Positions 17,822 through 27,331 of a DNA stretch of 64,000 nt are shown piece by piece (positions within the stretch are counted from its first letter, which is position 1; the number at the start of each line of letters is the position of its first letter). Location of the stretch: assembly GCF_009604455.1 (NCBI RefSeq), contig NZ_WEGL01000005.1, positions 124,001 to 188,000 of the forward strand, in the 5' to 3' direction. Both the position numbers and the translations under genes were made by a program. The notes beneath the pieces are model-generated. The model did no database searches, was not told the origin of the DNA, and saw nothing but the letters and a program-made list of their open reading frames with translations. Source of the DNA: Streptomyces sp. RB17. GTDB taxonomy: Bacteria > Actinomycetota > Actinomycetes > Streptomycetales > Streptomycetaceae.

Positions 17822-18552
17822 CGTCCAGGTGAGGGCCGTAGCGGTTCGAGGAGCCGGGGGGATCGGGCGGACGGGGCGGGTGTGGGGGCCGACAGGCACG
17901 TCAGGGCCGACTCCAGGGGACGCAGGAGGTGCTGGTCCGTACCCGCCCGGTCGGGGGGATCGCAGCCGGGGGCGCCGAGCCGGGCGAGGGCCTGTCGTGC
18001 GGCGGGCAGGGCGGGGTGCGGCCGGCCGCCCCGGCAGTCGTAGGCGCACAGGGCGGTCGTGCGCAGCAGGCGGGCGTACGGCTGCGCGAAAGCGGAGCCG
18101 GCGCGGGAGCCCTCGGCCGCGTCGGGGCGGGCGTCGAGGAGCCGGCCCGTCGCGGTCACGTGCCCGGCCACGTCCGTGAGCGTGCGCAGTACCCGGTCGT
18201 CCAGGTGCCAGGGGCGGCGCCGGGCCGTCGGCCGGACGTTCCAGCGCAGGCTCTCGTGCGCTTCGGCCACGGCGGCGCGGGCGCGGGAAAGCGCCGTGCC
18301 GAGGTCGTCCTCCCAGGCCGGGCCGAGCACGGTTCGTGGCCACTCCTGCCGTACGACCGCGTCGGCCAGTCCGTCGAGGTGCCGGGCGACCCGCAGGCGC
18401 AGCTCCTCCAGCGCCAGCTCGGCGGACCGCACGCGCACGGCGGGGAACAGCAGCAGGCTGCACGCCAGCCCGAAGCCGAGGCCCAGCACGATCTCCGGTC
18501 GCCGCCGGTTCCGCGCACCCGAGGTCGCGAGGCTCGTGAAGGCCCCGGACAC
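17818..18552 (-). pseudogene. C-terminal fragment of an FUSC/aromatic acid exporter-like membrane protein
   Basis: About 244 codons remain, beginning near a GTG at 18552. A single membrane helix IVLGLGFGLACSLLLFPAV is followed by long amphipathic helices (ALEELRLRVARHLDGLADAV). This is the layout of the end of the N-terminal membrane domain and the cytoplasmic domain of FUSC-type exporters. The multi-helix N-terminus is missing, and the DNA upstream holds a hairpin and an SRPBCC gene instead. The stop overlaps the phosphatase start, so the two were one operon. Truncation is the simplest reading, although a short protein could still be made. Confidence 0.6.
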
Positions 18553-18603
18553 TTCCCGCCTGTCACCGGCCCGCGGTGCTGCACCACGGGCGCCCGTACG
18601 GCA

Positions 18604-18636
18604 CGGGGCCTCCCCGGTGTGTCCGGGGAGGCCCCG
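18604..18636. terminator. Strong 14-bp hairpin
   Basis: CGGGGCCTCCCCGG (18604-18617) pairs perfectly with 18623-18636 around the loop TGTGT. It lies 60 nt past the SRPBCC gene stop on the minus strand and before the truncated FUSC gene, so it probably ends SRPBCC transcription. There is no clear T-tract. Confidence 0.7.
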
Positions 18637-18695
18637 CGCGTACGCCTGGGCGTGCACGCGAAGGCGATCAGGGCTCCGGCACCGGGTCCGGCACC

Positions 18696-19109
18696 TCAGC
18701 CGCCCGGGTGGTCGACGCGCATGCGCACCTGCTTCTCCAGGCGCCGCAGACTGCCGTCCAGCGCGTCGAACACCGCTTCCTCGCCGGGGTCGTGACCGGG
18801 GTCGAAGAACGACAGGTGCACGGTCACCTCGCTGGCCCCGCTGCCGATGCCGGACACCTGCAGCCAGCCCGTGTAGCTGTCCTGCTCCCGCGTGCCCCAT
18901 TCCAGGCGCATCTGCTCGGGCCGGGCCCGCAGCAGGGCGGCCATGTCGTGGCCGGAGCGGTCCTCGTGCACCGTGACGGCGGGCGGGTCCTCGGGCTCCA
19001 CGTGCAGGGCGACCGGGAGCCATGCGTCGAGCCGGCCGATATTGGCCGCCTGGTCGAAGACCTGCTCGGGCTGTGCGGGCATCGTGCGGGACCATTCGTA
19101 CTCGGTCAT
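18696..19109 (-). CDS. SRPBCC family protein
   Basis: The 137-residue protein has the helix-grip pattern: MTEYEWSRTMPAQPEQVFDQ, a beta-strand run with RLEWGTREQDSYTGWLQV, and a C-terminal helix DALDGSLRRLEKQVRMRVD. SRPBCC proteins bind hydrophobic ligands or act as cyclases or polyketide helpers, and nothing here narrows it down. The ATG at 19109 gives the family start with GGAGGGCGG upstream. An in-frame extension to 19319 is rejected as non-conserved. It is monocistronic and ends before a hairpin terminator. Confidence 0.8.
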   Translation of the reverse strand: MTEYEWSRTMPAQPEQVFDQAANIGRLDAWLPVALHVEPEDPPAVTVHEDRSGHDMAALLRARPEQMRLEWGTREQDSYTGWLQVSGIGSGASEVTVHLSFFDPGHDPGEEAVFDALDGSLRRLEKQVRMRVDHPGG

Positions 19110-19380
19110 GGTGGCACCGCCCTCCGCTGGGAAGTCGTACCCCGACCGCGTGCCCCATCGGCGGCGACCGAAAAGCCCGATCGGCGGCTCCCGGGGAGCC
19201 CGCCACGGCCCACGCGGCGATCCCCGGCCGCATCTGCCGCGAACTTGTCTGGTCAAGTTTGGTCGCGGTTCTTCCGTTGGACAGCGACGACCACTACTCA
19301 TATCCCGTTCGTTGTGCACAGTCAGGCCGTGCGGGCGCCAACCTTCACGGCATCCTCACCACCGGGACGAGGTACCACGT

Positions 19381-21186
19381 ATGCGACTGCGCTGGAGATC
19401 CCTCGGCGGGCTTCTCGCCCTCCAGGGCGCACTGATCGTCGCCGCTCCCGCCCCCGCCGGGGCCGCAGGGAGCAGCGGCAACCTCATCGTCAACGGCGAC
19501 GCGGAGAGCGGCGGCTCCTGCACCTCCGACTGGGCGGCCGCCACCACCGTCCCCGGCTGGACCACCGAGGCCGGCGGCCCGGACGTCATGTGCCACAGCG
19601 TCGCCTCCTTCGGGCTGCCCGGCGACGGCCGGACACCGGGCAAGGCGTTCTTCGGGCCCGGCAACTTCGGCGACGGAGCGATGACGCAGACCGTCGACGT
19701 CTCCTCGGCCGCCTCGGCCATCGACGGCGGGGGAGTCCACTACGACCTGTCCGGCTGGCTCGGCGGCTGGACCACCTACAGCGGCCACGTCGCGGTCAGC
19801 CTGCACTTCCACGACGGCAGCGGCCGCCCCGTCGGCGCCGCCGCCAAGCTGCCCACGGTGTCCGCGAGCGACCGGGGCCTGGCCACCAAGTTCCTCTCGC
19901 GCAGCACCACGGGAGCGGTCCCGGCCGGCACCCGCTCCATCCAGGTCGAGGTGCAGTTCCTGTCGACGAGCAACGAGACCGGCTACCTCGACAACCTCTC
20001 CCTGACCCTGGACACCCCGGTCACCGCGCCCGCCCCGCTCGCCCCGCCCGTCTCCAAGGTCCCCGGCTACGACCATGTCTTCATGGTCATGATGGAGAAC
20101 ACGGACTACTCCGAGGTCATGAACGACCCGGCGGACACGCCGTACATGCACAGCCTCATGACCCAGGGCGCCACACTCACCGACCACCACGGCGTCTACC
20201 ACCCGAGCGACGAGAACTACCTCGCCATAGCCGGCGGCGACACCTACGCCAAGGGCGCCACCTACTTCCCGAACATCAACTCCCCCGAACGCAACCTCGG
20301 TGACACCCTGGAGGCGGCCGGCAAGACCTGGAAAGCCTACGAGCAGGGCATGGGCACCCCCTGCAACACCAAGAACAACAACGACAGTTACTACGAGCCC
20401 GACGACGCGCCCTTCATCAACTACACCGACATCAGCGGTGACGCCCAGCGCTGCGCGGCCCACCTGGTCGACACCACGCAGCTCACCACCGACCTGAAGT
20501 CCGCGGCCACCACACCGAACTTCTCCTGGATCGCCGCCGACGACTACTACGACGGCGAGGCCTCCGGCAACGGCAACACCACCAGCCTGAAGACCCAGGA
20601 CGGCTGGCTGAAGCAGACCCTTGCCCCGGTCCTGGCCTCTCCCGCCTGGACCCAGCAGCGCTCGCTGCTGATCCTCACCTGGGACGAGAGCGAGAGCGAG
20701 GCCTACAACCACGTGGTCACCACGGTCGTCGGCTCCCAGGGCACCGTCCCCGCCGGCACCAGCAGCCCACTGCACTACGACCACTACGGCATCGGCCGCA
20801 CCGTCGAAGCCGCCCTCGGCCTGCCCGGCCTCACGGCCAACGACACCTACGCGACGCCGCTCAACGCCGCGTTCGCCCCGTCCACCGCGAGCACGCCGAC
20901 GCTCACCGGCGACCTGAACGCGGTCTCCGACGGCGGCAACGTCACCTTCCGCTACTCGGTGCCGTCGGCGGCCCAGGTGAACGCCAAGAACTGGATCGGC
21001 GTCTATCCGGCGGGCGTCACCCCGGGCAAGCAGTCCTCGCTCACCTGGTCCTACGCCCCGAACGCCAGCGGCGCCCTGACCTTCTCGACCGGCAAGCTGA
21101 ACGGAGCGGGCACGTACGACGTGTACTACCTCGCCGACGACGGCTACTCGGTCCTGGCCGGACCGTTCTCCGTGACCGTCGGCTGA
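19381..21186 (+). CDS. Secreted phosphoesterase (PF04185 type) with C-terminal NWIGVY-type domain
   Basis: The 601-residue protein has a signal peptide (MRLRWRSLGG... cleavage near AGAAGS). An N-terminal beta domain (about 33-215) resembles a carbohydrate-binding module. The phosphoesterase core starts at DHVFMVMMENTDYSEV (about residue 230) and contains the TWDESES metal motif. The C-terminal 95 residues hold KNWIGVYPAG, a beta-sandwich seen in other secreted phosphatases. It likely hydrolyses phosphate esters outside the cell. The 271 nt upstream is the longest promoter space in the area. A weak PHO-box-like stretch there was not convincing. It is followed by a clear terminator. Confidence 0.87.
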   Translation: MRLRWRSLGGLLALQGALIVAAPAPAGAAGSSGNLIVNGDAESGGSCTSDWAAATTVPGWTTEAGGPDVMCHSVASFGLPGDGRTPGKAFFGPGNFGDGAMTQTVDVSSAASAIDGGGVHYDLSGWLGGWTTYSGHVAVSLHFHDGSGRPVGAAAKLPTVSASDRGLATKFLSRSTTGAVPAGTRSIQVEVQFLSTSNETGYLDNLSLTLDTPVTAPAPLAPPVSKVPGYDHVFMVMMENTDYSEVMNDPADTPYMHSLMTQGATLTDHHGVYHPSDENYLAIAGGDTYAKGATYFPNINSPERNLGDTLEAAGKTWKAYEQGMGTPCNTKNNNDSYYEPDDAPFINYTDISGDAQRCAAHLVDTTQLTTDLKSAATTPNFSWIAADDYYDGEASGNGNTTSLKTQDGWLKQTLAPVLASPAWTQQRSLLILTWDESESEAYNHVVTTVVGSQGTVPAGTSSPLHYDHYGIGRTVEAALGLPGLTANDTYATPLNAAFAPSTASTPTLTGDLNAVSDGGNVTFRYSVPSAAQVNAKNWIGVYPAGVTPGKQSSLTWSYAPNASGALTFSTGKLNGAGTYDVYYLADDGYSVLAGPFSVTVG

Positions 21187-21252
21187 CCGGCCACGACGGG
21201 GACGCGCCCGCGCGTCCAGGCCCACACGCGCGCGTCCTCGTCGCCCGGCGGA

Positions 21253-21280
21253 GCAGCCCACGGATCTCACCGTGGGCTGC
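21253..21280 (+). terminator. Intrinsic-type terminator after the phosphoesterase
   Basis: GCAGCCCACGG (21253-21263) pairs perfectly with 21270-21280 around the loop ATCTCA. The pyrimidine-rich TGCTCCTTCC follows. The stem is 67 nt past the phosphoesterase stop and 31 nt before the end of the opposing HTH gene, so it may serve both. Confidence 0.75.
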
Positions 21281-21310
21281 TGCTCCTTCCGCCTGCGTGG
21301 CTCCCGCGGA

Positions 21311-21541
21311 TCACAGGCCCAGGGCGATGGCCGTCCGGGTCAGCTCTGCGGTGTTGGTGATGTTGAGCTTGGCCCGGATACGGCGCAGGTAGGCGTCCAC
21401 GGTGTGGGTGGACAGTCCCATGTGGCGGGCGGTCTGGAGATAGGTGCGGCCGGCGGCGATGTGCCGGAGGGTCTCGCGCTCGCGCGGAGCCAGTGTGGGG
21501 GCGGGGGCTTCGGTGTGCGGAGTGGCGAGAGTGGCGCTCAT
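21311..21541 (-). CDS. Stand-alone LuxR-type HTH protein
   Basis: The 76-residue protein consists almost only of a GerE/LuxR DNA-binding domain: LAPRERETLRHIAAGRTYLQ followed by STHTVDAYLRRIRAKLNITN and a last helix. There is no receiver domain. The start at 21541 has GGAGG 8 nt upstream. A longer start at 21619 is possible. Such single-domain regulators in Streptomyces act as DNA-binding proteins without phosphorylation. It lies just downstream of a complete NarL-type two-component system on the same strand, 137 nt away. Confidence 0.8.
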   Translation of the reverse strand: MSATLATPHTEAPAPTLAPRERETLRHIAAGRTYLQTARHMGLSTHTVDAYLRRIRAKLNITNTAELTRTAIALGL

Positions 21542-21678
21542 AGTGCTGTCCTCCGGCAAGAGGTCTGTCCGGTTGGCGTGTTTTGTCCTTGTTGCTCCAG
21601 ATTGCTCGCGGGACGTCATGACGGTGTCCGCCGACCGTCACAGGCGTGTCACAGGGGCGCCGAAAGGGGGCGAGCCCC

Positions 21679-22350
21679 TCACGCGAGACCGGCCTGGTGG
21701 GCGTACAAGGCGGCCTGGACCCGGTTCTCCAGGCCCAGCCGGGTCAGGATGCGGTTGACCCGGCTCTTCACGGTCGCCTCGCTCAGGCCCAGCTCCGCGG
21801 CGATCCTGGCGTTGGACAGGCCACGCGCGACCAGCACCAGGACCTGGATCTCGCGGTCGGTCAGCGCGACGTCCGCCGACGCGGGCACGGGAGCAGTCGA
21901 CAGCAGGGCGGGTGGCAGCGCGGTGACGGTGTCGATGAGGCGCCGGGTGACGGTCGGGGCGAGGACGGGCTCGCCGTCGGCCGCAGCGTGGAGGGCCTCG
22001 GCGAGTTGCTCGGGCCGGCTGTTCTTCAGCAGGAAGCCGGCGGCCCCGGCACGCAGGGCCGCGTGCACGTACTCGTCCACGTCGAACGTGGTCAGCACCA
22101 GCACGCGCGGCACCGGCGCCGGGCCCGGCCACTCCCGCACGATCCGCCGGGTCGCCTCCACACCGGTCATGCCCGGCATGCGTACGTCCATCAGCACCAC
22201 GTCCGGGCGGAGCGCCACGGCCAGGGCGACCCCGTCCGCACCGTCGCCCGCCTCACCGACGACCGACAGACCCTCGCGCCGGTCGATGACGAGCCGCAGC
22301 GCGGTCCGCACGATCTCCTGGTCGTCGACCACCAGCACGCGTACGGTCAT
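21679..22350 (-). CDS. NarL/LuxR-family response regulator
   Basis: The 223-residue protein has a receiver domain with VVDDQ (7-11), phospho-acceptor D55 in LMDVRMPG and the LLKN lysine loop. A LuxR HTH (LTDREIQVLVLVARGLSNARI) follows. The ATG overlaps the kinase stop (22347-22350, ATGA), so the pair is translated together. The target is unknown, though the stand-alone HTH gene and the divergent Lnt-like gene are natural candidates. Confidence 0.95.
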   Translation of the reverse strand: MTVRVLVVDDQEIVRTALRLVIDRREGLSVVGEAGDGADGVALAVALRPDVVLMDVRMPGMTGVEATRRIVREWPGPAPVPRVLVLTTFDVDEYVHAALRAGAAGFLLKNSRPEQLAEALHAAADGEPVLAPTVTRRLIDTVTALPPALLSTAPVPASADVALTDREIQVLVLVARGLSNARIAAELGLSEATVKSRVNRILTRLGLENRVQAALYAHQAGLA

Positions 22351-23588
22351 CGGTCGCCCTGTTCCGCATGGGGCTGTGCCGCGTCGGCCGCCCGCGCGGA
22401 CAGCACGGCGCGCAGCCGCCAGCCGCCGTCCGGGCGCGGACCGGCGTCCAGCTCACCGTCGAAGGCCGCCACGCGCTCCCGCATCCCGAGGAGCCCCCGC
22501 CCCGTGCCCGGCACCGCCCGGTGGCCCGGGTCCGGCGGGTCGTTCTCGACCTCGACCGTCAGTCGTGCGTCGTCACCGCGCACGGTGATCCGTACGGCGA
22601 CCGGACCGGCGTGCTTGACCACGTTCGTCAGCGCCTCCTGGACGATCCGGTAGGCCGAGACCTGCATCCCGGCGGGCGGCGCGGTCCGCCCGTCCACCTC
22701 GACGGCACACCCGACCCGGCATCCCGCGGAGGTCGCGACCCGCACGAGTTGGTCGAGACGGCCGAGGGACGGCTCGGGGGCGAGATCCCGTTCGTCGAAG
22801 GACAGCAGCCCGAGCAGCCGCCGCATCTCGGCGAGCGCCGTGTCCGCGGTCCGCGCGATGACCCCGACCCCCTGCGCCGCCTCCTCCGGCTGGAGCGGAC
22901 CGGAGGTCAGCACGTCCTCGGCGGCCCGTGCCTGCAGGGCGATGGCGCTGACGTGATGGGCGACCACGTCGTGCAGGTCGCGGGCGATGCGGGCGCGCTC
23001 GGTCAACACGGCCTGGTGCGCGTTGAGTTCCCGCTCGGCCGCGAGCCGCCGGTTCAGCTCGCGCAGCCGGGCCGCGTCGGCGTCGATCCGGCGCCGCCCG
23101 TACCCCAGCAGCCAGGCCAGGACGAAGAAGAACCCGAACGTCGTGAGGCTGATGGGCTCCAGCGAACCGAGCCGCGGCGGCTCCCAGTGCCCGGTCAGCG
23201 CATCCGTGACGGCGGCCGAGGCGAGGCTGAACAGGGTGAGCGGCACACTCGCCGCGGCGGGCGTGTACCGGGCCACGGCGTAGACGCCGAGCATCAGCAG
23301 GAACGGTCCGGGCACCTTCGCCGGGACCGGGCCGAGGGCCTGGAACAGGACGTACAGCGCGGTCATCGCGAGGAGCACGGCACGCGGTGCCGTCCGCCGC
23401 CACAGCAGCGGCACGGTCTGCGCGCCCCACAGCGCCACGCCCCAGGCGGGCGGCTCGGGCGTGCGGTGCAGCACCGTGGCCATGTCGAGCAGCGTGAGCG
23501 CGCCGACCCACACGGCCTCGGTCAGCAGCGGTCGGTCGGCGAGCCGGCGTTGCGCGGCTCGGGGCAGGGCGTTCAGCTGGGCGCTCAT
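22347..23588 (-). CDS. Sensor histidine kinase (HisKA_3, NarL partner)
   Basis: The 413-residue protein has four to six membrane helices within residues 25-165 and no large extracellular loop. The dimerisation box is RARIARDLHDVVAHHVS with phospho-acceptor H206. The ATPase domain has the N-box EALTNVVKHA and G-box GRGLLGMRERV. The Ala/Gln-rich tail is not conserved. It is divergent from the Lnt-like gene 138 nt away. Confidence 0.95.
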   Translation of the reverse strand: MSAQLNALPRAAQRRLADRPLLTEAVWVGALTLLDMATVLHRTPEPPAWGVALWGAQTVPLLWRRTAPRAVLLAMTALYVLFQALGPVPAKVPGPFLLMLGVYAVARYTPAAASVPLTLFSLASAAVTDALTGHWEPPRLGSLEPISLTTFGFFFVLAWLLGYGRRRIDADAARLRELNRRLAAERELNAHQAVLTERARIARDLHDVVAHHVSAIALQARAAEDVLTSGPLQPEEAAQGVGVIARTADTALAEMRRLLGLLSFDERDLAPEPSLGRLDQLVRVATSAGCRVGCAVEVDGRTAPPAGMQVSAYRIVQEALTNVVKHAGPVAVRITVRGDDARLTVEVENDPPDPGHRAVPGTGRGLLGMRERVAAFDGELDAGPRPDGGWRLRAVLSARAADAAQPHAEQGDR

Positions 23589-23725
23589 CTCGGTCCGTCA
23601 GGCTAGACGACACGCGAGCGCGCCGGATCCTCCGCAGGGCGCGCATCGAAAGGTGCGCCGGCACCCCCCAGGATCGGCATCGGGCCCGAGGCGCCGCCGG
23701 ACCGGCCCGCCCTAGCGTCGCGGAC

Positions 23726-25264
23726 ATGTCGAACACAGCCGTACAGCCCCCGCCCCAGCCGACGACGGACCGGCCCCGGCGGCGGACACCTTCCCGTACG
23801 CCCGCCTGGCCCCTGCTCCTGCTCGGCACCGCCGCGCTGCTCTTCGCGGTCGGCGGCCGCTGGGACGTCCCGGCCGCAGCCTGGCTCTTCCCCGTCCTGC
23901 TGCTGCGGTTCACCCGCCTGAGCCGCGTCTGGCCGGGAGCCCTGTGGACCTGGGCCGCGCACCTCGCGGCGGCCGTCTTCTGGGTCCAGGAGTCGGCGAT
24001 CGGCTTCGACCCCGTGGTGCTCGCCGGGGCCCTCGCCCTGGCCGCCCTGCAGACACTGCCGTTCGTCGCCGACCGGCTGCTGGTGGCCCGTCTGCACCCG
24101 ATGGCCGCCTCCCTGGTCTTCCCCGCCGGTGTCGCCGGCATCGAGTTCCTGATCACCCTGGTGTCCCCGTTCGGCACGGCGTACGGCTCCCTCGCCGTCA
24201 CCCAGCACGGAGACCTCCCGCTCCTCCAGGTCGTCTCGGTGACCGGCCCGTGGGGCATCGGCTTCCTGATCGCCTACGTCGCGAGCACCGTCAACCGCCT
24301 CTGGGCGGGCGCTCGTTGGCGCAGCGGTCTCCTCTGCACGGCCGTCCTGCTCGGTGTGCTGCTCGCCGGCGGCGCCCGGACGGCCTTCTTCCCACCGCAG
24401 GGCACGACCGTACGGATCGCGGGCGTCAGCCCCGCCCGCGGCGTCACGGGTTCGCTCAGGGCCACGCTCGCCCGGTTCGACGACGGGCCGGGAGGCGTCG
24501 CCGCCGCCCCCGCCGCCGCGGTGCGGCCCGCGATGACCGCGGTCGAGAACGACCTGCTCGCGGCCACCCGCCGCGAGGCCGCCGCCGGCGCGAAGATCGT
24601 GGTCTGGCCCGAGGAGGCCGTCCGGACCCGGGAGCCGGACGAGGCCGCCGCCATCGCCGCCGCACGGCGGCAGGCCCGCAGCTCGGGCGTCTACCTGGAG
24701 ATCGGAGTCCGCGTCTACAGCACCACCCCGCCCGCCTACGGACGGGACGAGGCGCTGCTCATCGACCCCCGCGGCACGGTGCTCTGGACCTACCAGAAGG
24801 CCCGTCCCATTCCCGGTTCCGAGCGCTTCACGCCCGGCGACGGCCATGTCCCCGTCGTCCGCACCCCCTACGGCCGTCTCGCCAACGTCGTCTGCTACGA
24901 CGCCGACTTCCCGGCCCTGATGCGCAGCCGGGCCGACATCATGCTCGTCCCCTCGCACGACTGGAAGGAGTACGGCGCCGCGCACACCGACAAGGCGGGC
25001 CTGCGCGCCGTCGAGAACGGCTACGCCCTGATCCGCCAGGACGCCGAAGGGGTCTCGGCCGCCTACGACGCCGAGGGGCATGTCCTCGCCACCTCGGACT
25101 ACTTCACCACCGGCCGGCAGACCATGGTGGCCTACGTCCCCGTGCACGGCGTCACGACGGTCTACGACCGCATCGGGGACACGTTCGCCTGGCTCTGCCT
25201 GGCCACGCTCGCAGCGCTGACGGTCACCGCCGTCGTCCGGCCCCGGCGCCCGGCGGACCGCTGA
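23726..25264 (+). CDS. Apolipoprotein N-acyltransferase-like membrane nitrilase
   Basis: The 512-residue protein has an N-terminal block of about six membrane helices (28-210), a carbon-nitrogen hydrolase domain and one C-terminal helix, the layout of Lnt. The catalytic triad is present: E296 in VVWPEEAV, K358 in TYQKARP and C390 in VVCYDADF. Lnt adds a third acyl chain to lipoproteins in the membrane. Streptomyces often has several Lnt-like genes, so the exact substrate is inferred. It converges on the beta-lactamase-like gene with only 4 nt between stops. Confidence 0.85.
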   Translation: MSNTAVQPPPQPTTDRPRRRTPSRTPAWPLLLLGTAALLFAVGGRWDVPAAAWLFPVLLLRFTRLSRVWPGALWTWAAHLAAAVFWVQESAIGFDPVVLAGALALAALQTLPFVADRLLVARLHPMAASLVFPAGVAGIEFLITLVSPFGTAYGSLAVTQHGDLPLLQVVSVTGPWGIGFLIAYVASTVNRLWAGARWRSGLLCTAVLLGVLLAGGARTAFFPPQGTTVRIAGVSPARGVTGSLRATLARFDDGPGGVAAAPAAAVRPAMTAVENDLLAATRREAAAGAKIVVWPEEAVRTREPDEAAAIAAARRQARSSGVYLEIGVRVYSTTPPAYGRDEALLIDPRGTVLWTYQKARPIPGSERFTPGDGHVPVVRTPYGRLANVVCYDADFPALMRSRADIMLVPSHDWKEYGAAHTDKAGLRAVENGYALIRQDAEGVSAAYDAEGHVLATSDYFTTGRQTMVAYVPVHGVTTVYDRIGDTFAWLCLATLAALTVTAVVRPRRPADR

Positions 25265-25268
25265 GGTC

Positions 25269-26087
25269 CTACGCGACGGCCTCGCGCGCCGTCCGCTCCA
25301 CCAGGGAGACGCCCTCGCTCATGGAGGCGCTGCCGTTCGACAGCACCGCCACGAGGTACCGGTGTCCCTTCACGGTGACCTGGCCGACGCTGTTGACGTC
25401 CCAGAGGCCGGAGGTGTTGCGCTGCAGCCAGCCGTTCTTCAGCGCCCGCGGGGTGCCGGAACCTCCGACGGCCGAGACGCCCCAGGCCTGCTCGGGGACG
25501 ACCTTGCCCATGAGGGTGCGGATGTAGGTCCGGGACTCCGCGTTCAGGGCGGACTTCGCGGTGGAGCCGGGCTTCCCCGCGCCGTCGCCGTCGAACACCG
25601 CTCGCAGCAGCCCTATCTGGTCGCTCGCGGTGGTCCGGGTCAGGCCCCACTTCGCGCCCGGCCCGGCCGTGGTCGAGGTCAGTCCCAGTCGCTTGTTGGC
25701 CGCCGTCAGCCCGGAGGCGTGGCCGATCGTGCGCCAGAGCGCGTCGGCCGCCGTGTTGTCGCTGCGCTCGATCATCGGCTCGGCGTGGCCGCGCTCCGCG
25801 GCGGTGAGCCCGCGTCCCGCGTCCTGTGCCTGGAGCAGCAGCGCCGCGAGGATGTCGACCTTGACGATGCTGGCGGTGTCGTACGCGCTGTCCTGCCCGC
25901 GCACCACCGGGGTGCGGCCGGCCCCGTCCAGGTCGAGCACGGCGGCCGTGGCGTGCGGGGAGACCGGAGCGGAGGCTGCCGCGGCCGGTGCCGGGTGCAG
26001 TGCGCCGACGGAGACGAGCGCCGCGACCGAGGCCAGAAGGGCGCCGGTCCGGGTGCGTGCGGTGGTGGGGGAGTGGTGAGACGGCAT
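25269..26087 (-). CDS. Secreted class A beta-lactamase-like serine hydrolase
   Basis: The 272-residue protein has a signal peptide (RTRTGALLASVAALVSVGAL, cleavage near AAAASA). The active-site motifs S73-IVK76 (TASIVKVD) and SDN (109-111) are present. The KTG triad is altered: the expected position reads LKNGWL, so Lys-Asn-Gly. That change and the short core fit a peptidoglycan or other serine hydrolase better than a strong beta-lactamase. The ATG at 26087 is preferred to a TTG at 26105. No clear RBS is seen, so translation may be leaderless. Confidence 0.82.
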   Translation of the reverse strand: MPSHHSPTTARTRTGALLASVAALVSVGALHPAPAAAASAPVSPHATAAVLDLDGAGRTPVVRGQDSAYDTASIVKVDILAALLLQAQDAGRGLTAAERGHAEPMIERSDNTAADALWRTIGHASGLTAANKRLGLTSTTAGPGAKWGLTRTTASDQIGLLRAVFDGDGAGKPGSTAKSALNAESRTYIRTLMGKVVPEQAWGVSAVGGSGTPRALKNGWLQRNTSGLWDVNSVGQVTVKGHRYLVAVLSNGSASMSEGVSLVERTAREAVA

Positions 26088-26290
26088 GGCGTCGAACGTA
26101 GGCAAAACGTGCGCCGTGCGACGTGGCAGCGGTCACCTTCGGGCCTGTTCGCGGCGAAGTGTGAGAAGAGCCACCAACGCCGCCAATGGGGCGCATCGCG
26201 ACATCCGGCTCGGTCGTGCGGCGGCGTGTACCCGTGTCCGGAGCGCATGCCTCGCCTATCGTCGGCCAGACACCGACATCCGGAGTGATC

Positions 26291-27331
26291 ATGGAAAAAG
26301 CGGATGAACTGGTTGGCGTGGCCGAGAGTGTGACGGTCGTCCCCGTCGGTGCGCCGTCCGTACGCCGCGTCCGGCCGTGGCCGCTCGGTGCCGCCGTCGT
26401 GATCGCGCTCGGTACCGCAACCGTGCTCCTCCTCACCGGCACCCGATGGGTGCAGCAGCCCGCCGTCCAGGCCTGGCGCACCGTGTGCCTCGCCATCACC
26501 GTCCAGGCACTCCCCTTCCTGCTCCTCGGCACCGCCCTGTCCGGTGCGATCAACGCCTTCGTGCCGGCCGACCTGTTCACCAGGGTGCTGCCGAAGCGTC
26601 CCGCCCTCGCCGTGCCCGTCGCCGGTGCCGCGGGCGCGGTGCTGCCCGGATGCGAGTGCGCCTCCGTCCCGGTCGCCCACAGCCTGATCCGGCGCGGTGT
26701 CACCCCGGCCGCCGCCTTCGCCTTCCTGCTCTCCGCGCCCGCCATCAACCCCGTCGTGCTGACCGCCACCGCCGTCGCCTTCCCGGGCAACCCCGCGATG
26801 GTCGCCGCGCGGCTGCTCGCCTCCCTGGCCACGGCGGCCGTGATGGGCTGGCTCTGGCTCTGGCTGGGCAGGGAGAAGTGGCTGCGGCCGTTCCAGCGGC
26901 AGCGGCACACCGGGCACCGGCACGGCCGCAGCCGCCTGCACGAGTTCCGGCTCGGCTTCCAGCACGACTTCCTGCACGCCGGTGGCTTCCTCGTCCTCGG
27001 CGCCATGGCCGCCGCCACCTTCAACGTCGCGGTGCCGCGCTCCGTCCTCGACGCCTTCTCCGGCTCGCCCTGGCTCTCGGTGCTCTTCCTGGCCGGTCTC
27101 GCCGTACTGCTGGCGGTCTGCTCGGAGGCCGACGCCTTCGTCGCCGCCTCGCTCACCGGGTTCTCCCCGGTCGCCCGGCTCGCGTTCATGGTGGTCGGCC
27201 CCATGGTCGACCTGAAGCTGATCGCCCTTCAGGCGGGCACCTTCGGGCGGGCCTTCGCCTGGCGGTTCTCCACGGCCACCACCCTCGTGGCGGTAGCCGC
27301 GAGCGTCCTGATCGGAGGCGTGCTGCTGTGA
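26291..27331 (+). CDS. YraQ/UPF0718 family permease
   Basis: The 346-residue protein has about eight membrane helices and the family motif PGCECASVPVAHSLIRRG near residue 120, plus a second internal repeat with CSEADAFVAASL. A His-rich cytoplasmic loop (RQRHTGHRHGRSRLH) sits between the two halves. The family is an organo-arsenical or metal-type permease of broad, uncertain substrate. The ATG has GGAG 5 nt upstream. It is translationally coupled to the TIGR03943 gene (GTGA). Confidence 0.88.
   Translation: MEKADELVGVAESVTVVPVGAPSVRRVRPWPLGAAVVIALGTATVLLLTGTRWVQQPAVQAWRTVCLAITVQALPFLLLGTALSGAINAFVPADLFTRVLPKRPALAVPVAGAAGAVLPGCECASVPVAHSLIRRGVTPAAAFAFLLSAPAINPVVLTATAVAFPGNPAMVAARLLASLATAAVMGWLWLWLGREKWLRPFQRQRHTGHRHGRSRLHEFRLGFQHDFLHAGGFLVLGAMAAATFNVAVPRSVLDAFSGSPWLSVLFLAGLAVLLAVCSEADAFVAASLTGFSPVARLAFMVVGPMVDLKLIALQAGTFGRAFAWRFSTATTLVAVAASVLIGGVLL

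Noticed and set aside
19240..19300. PHO box upstream of the phosphoesterase (GGTCAAGTTTGGTCGCGGTTC)
   Set aside because: Only one half loosely fits the 11-bp direct-repeat consensus. Not enough to call phosphate control.
25269..26087. Antibiotic-resistance class A beta-lactamase
   Set aside because: The KTG motif is replaced by KNG and the protein lacks other features of efficient beta-lactamases; called only as a serine hydrolase.
26106..26290. Zur box upstream of the permease pair
   Set aside because: No TGAAAATGATTTTCA-like palindrome is present, although the pair is often zinc-regulated elsewhere.
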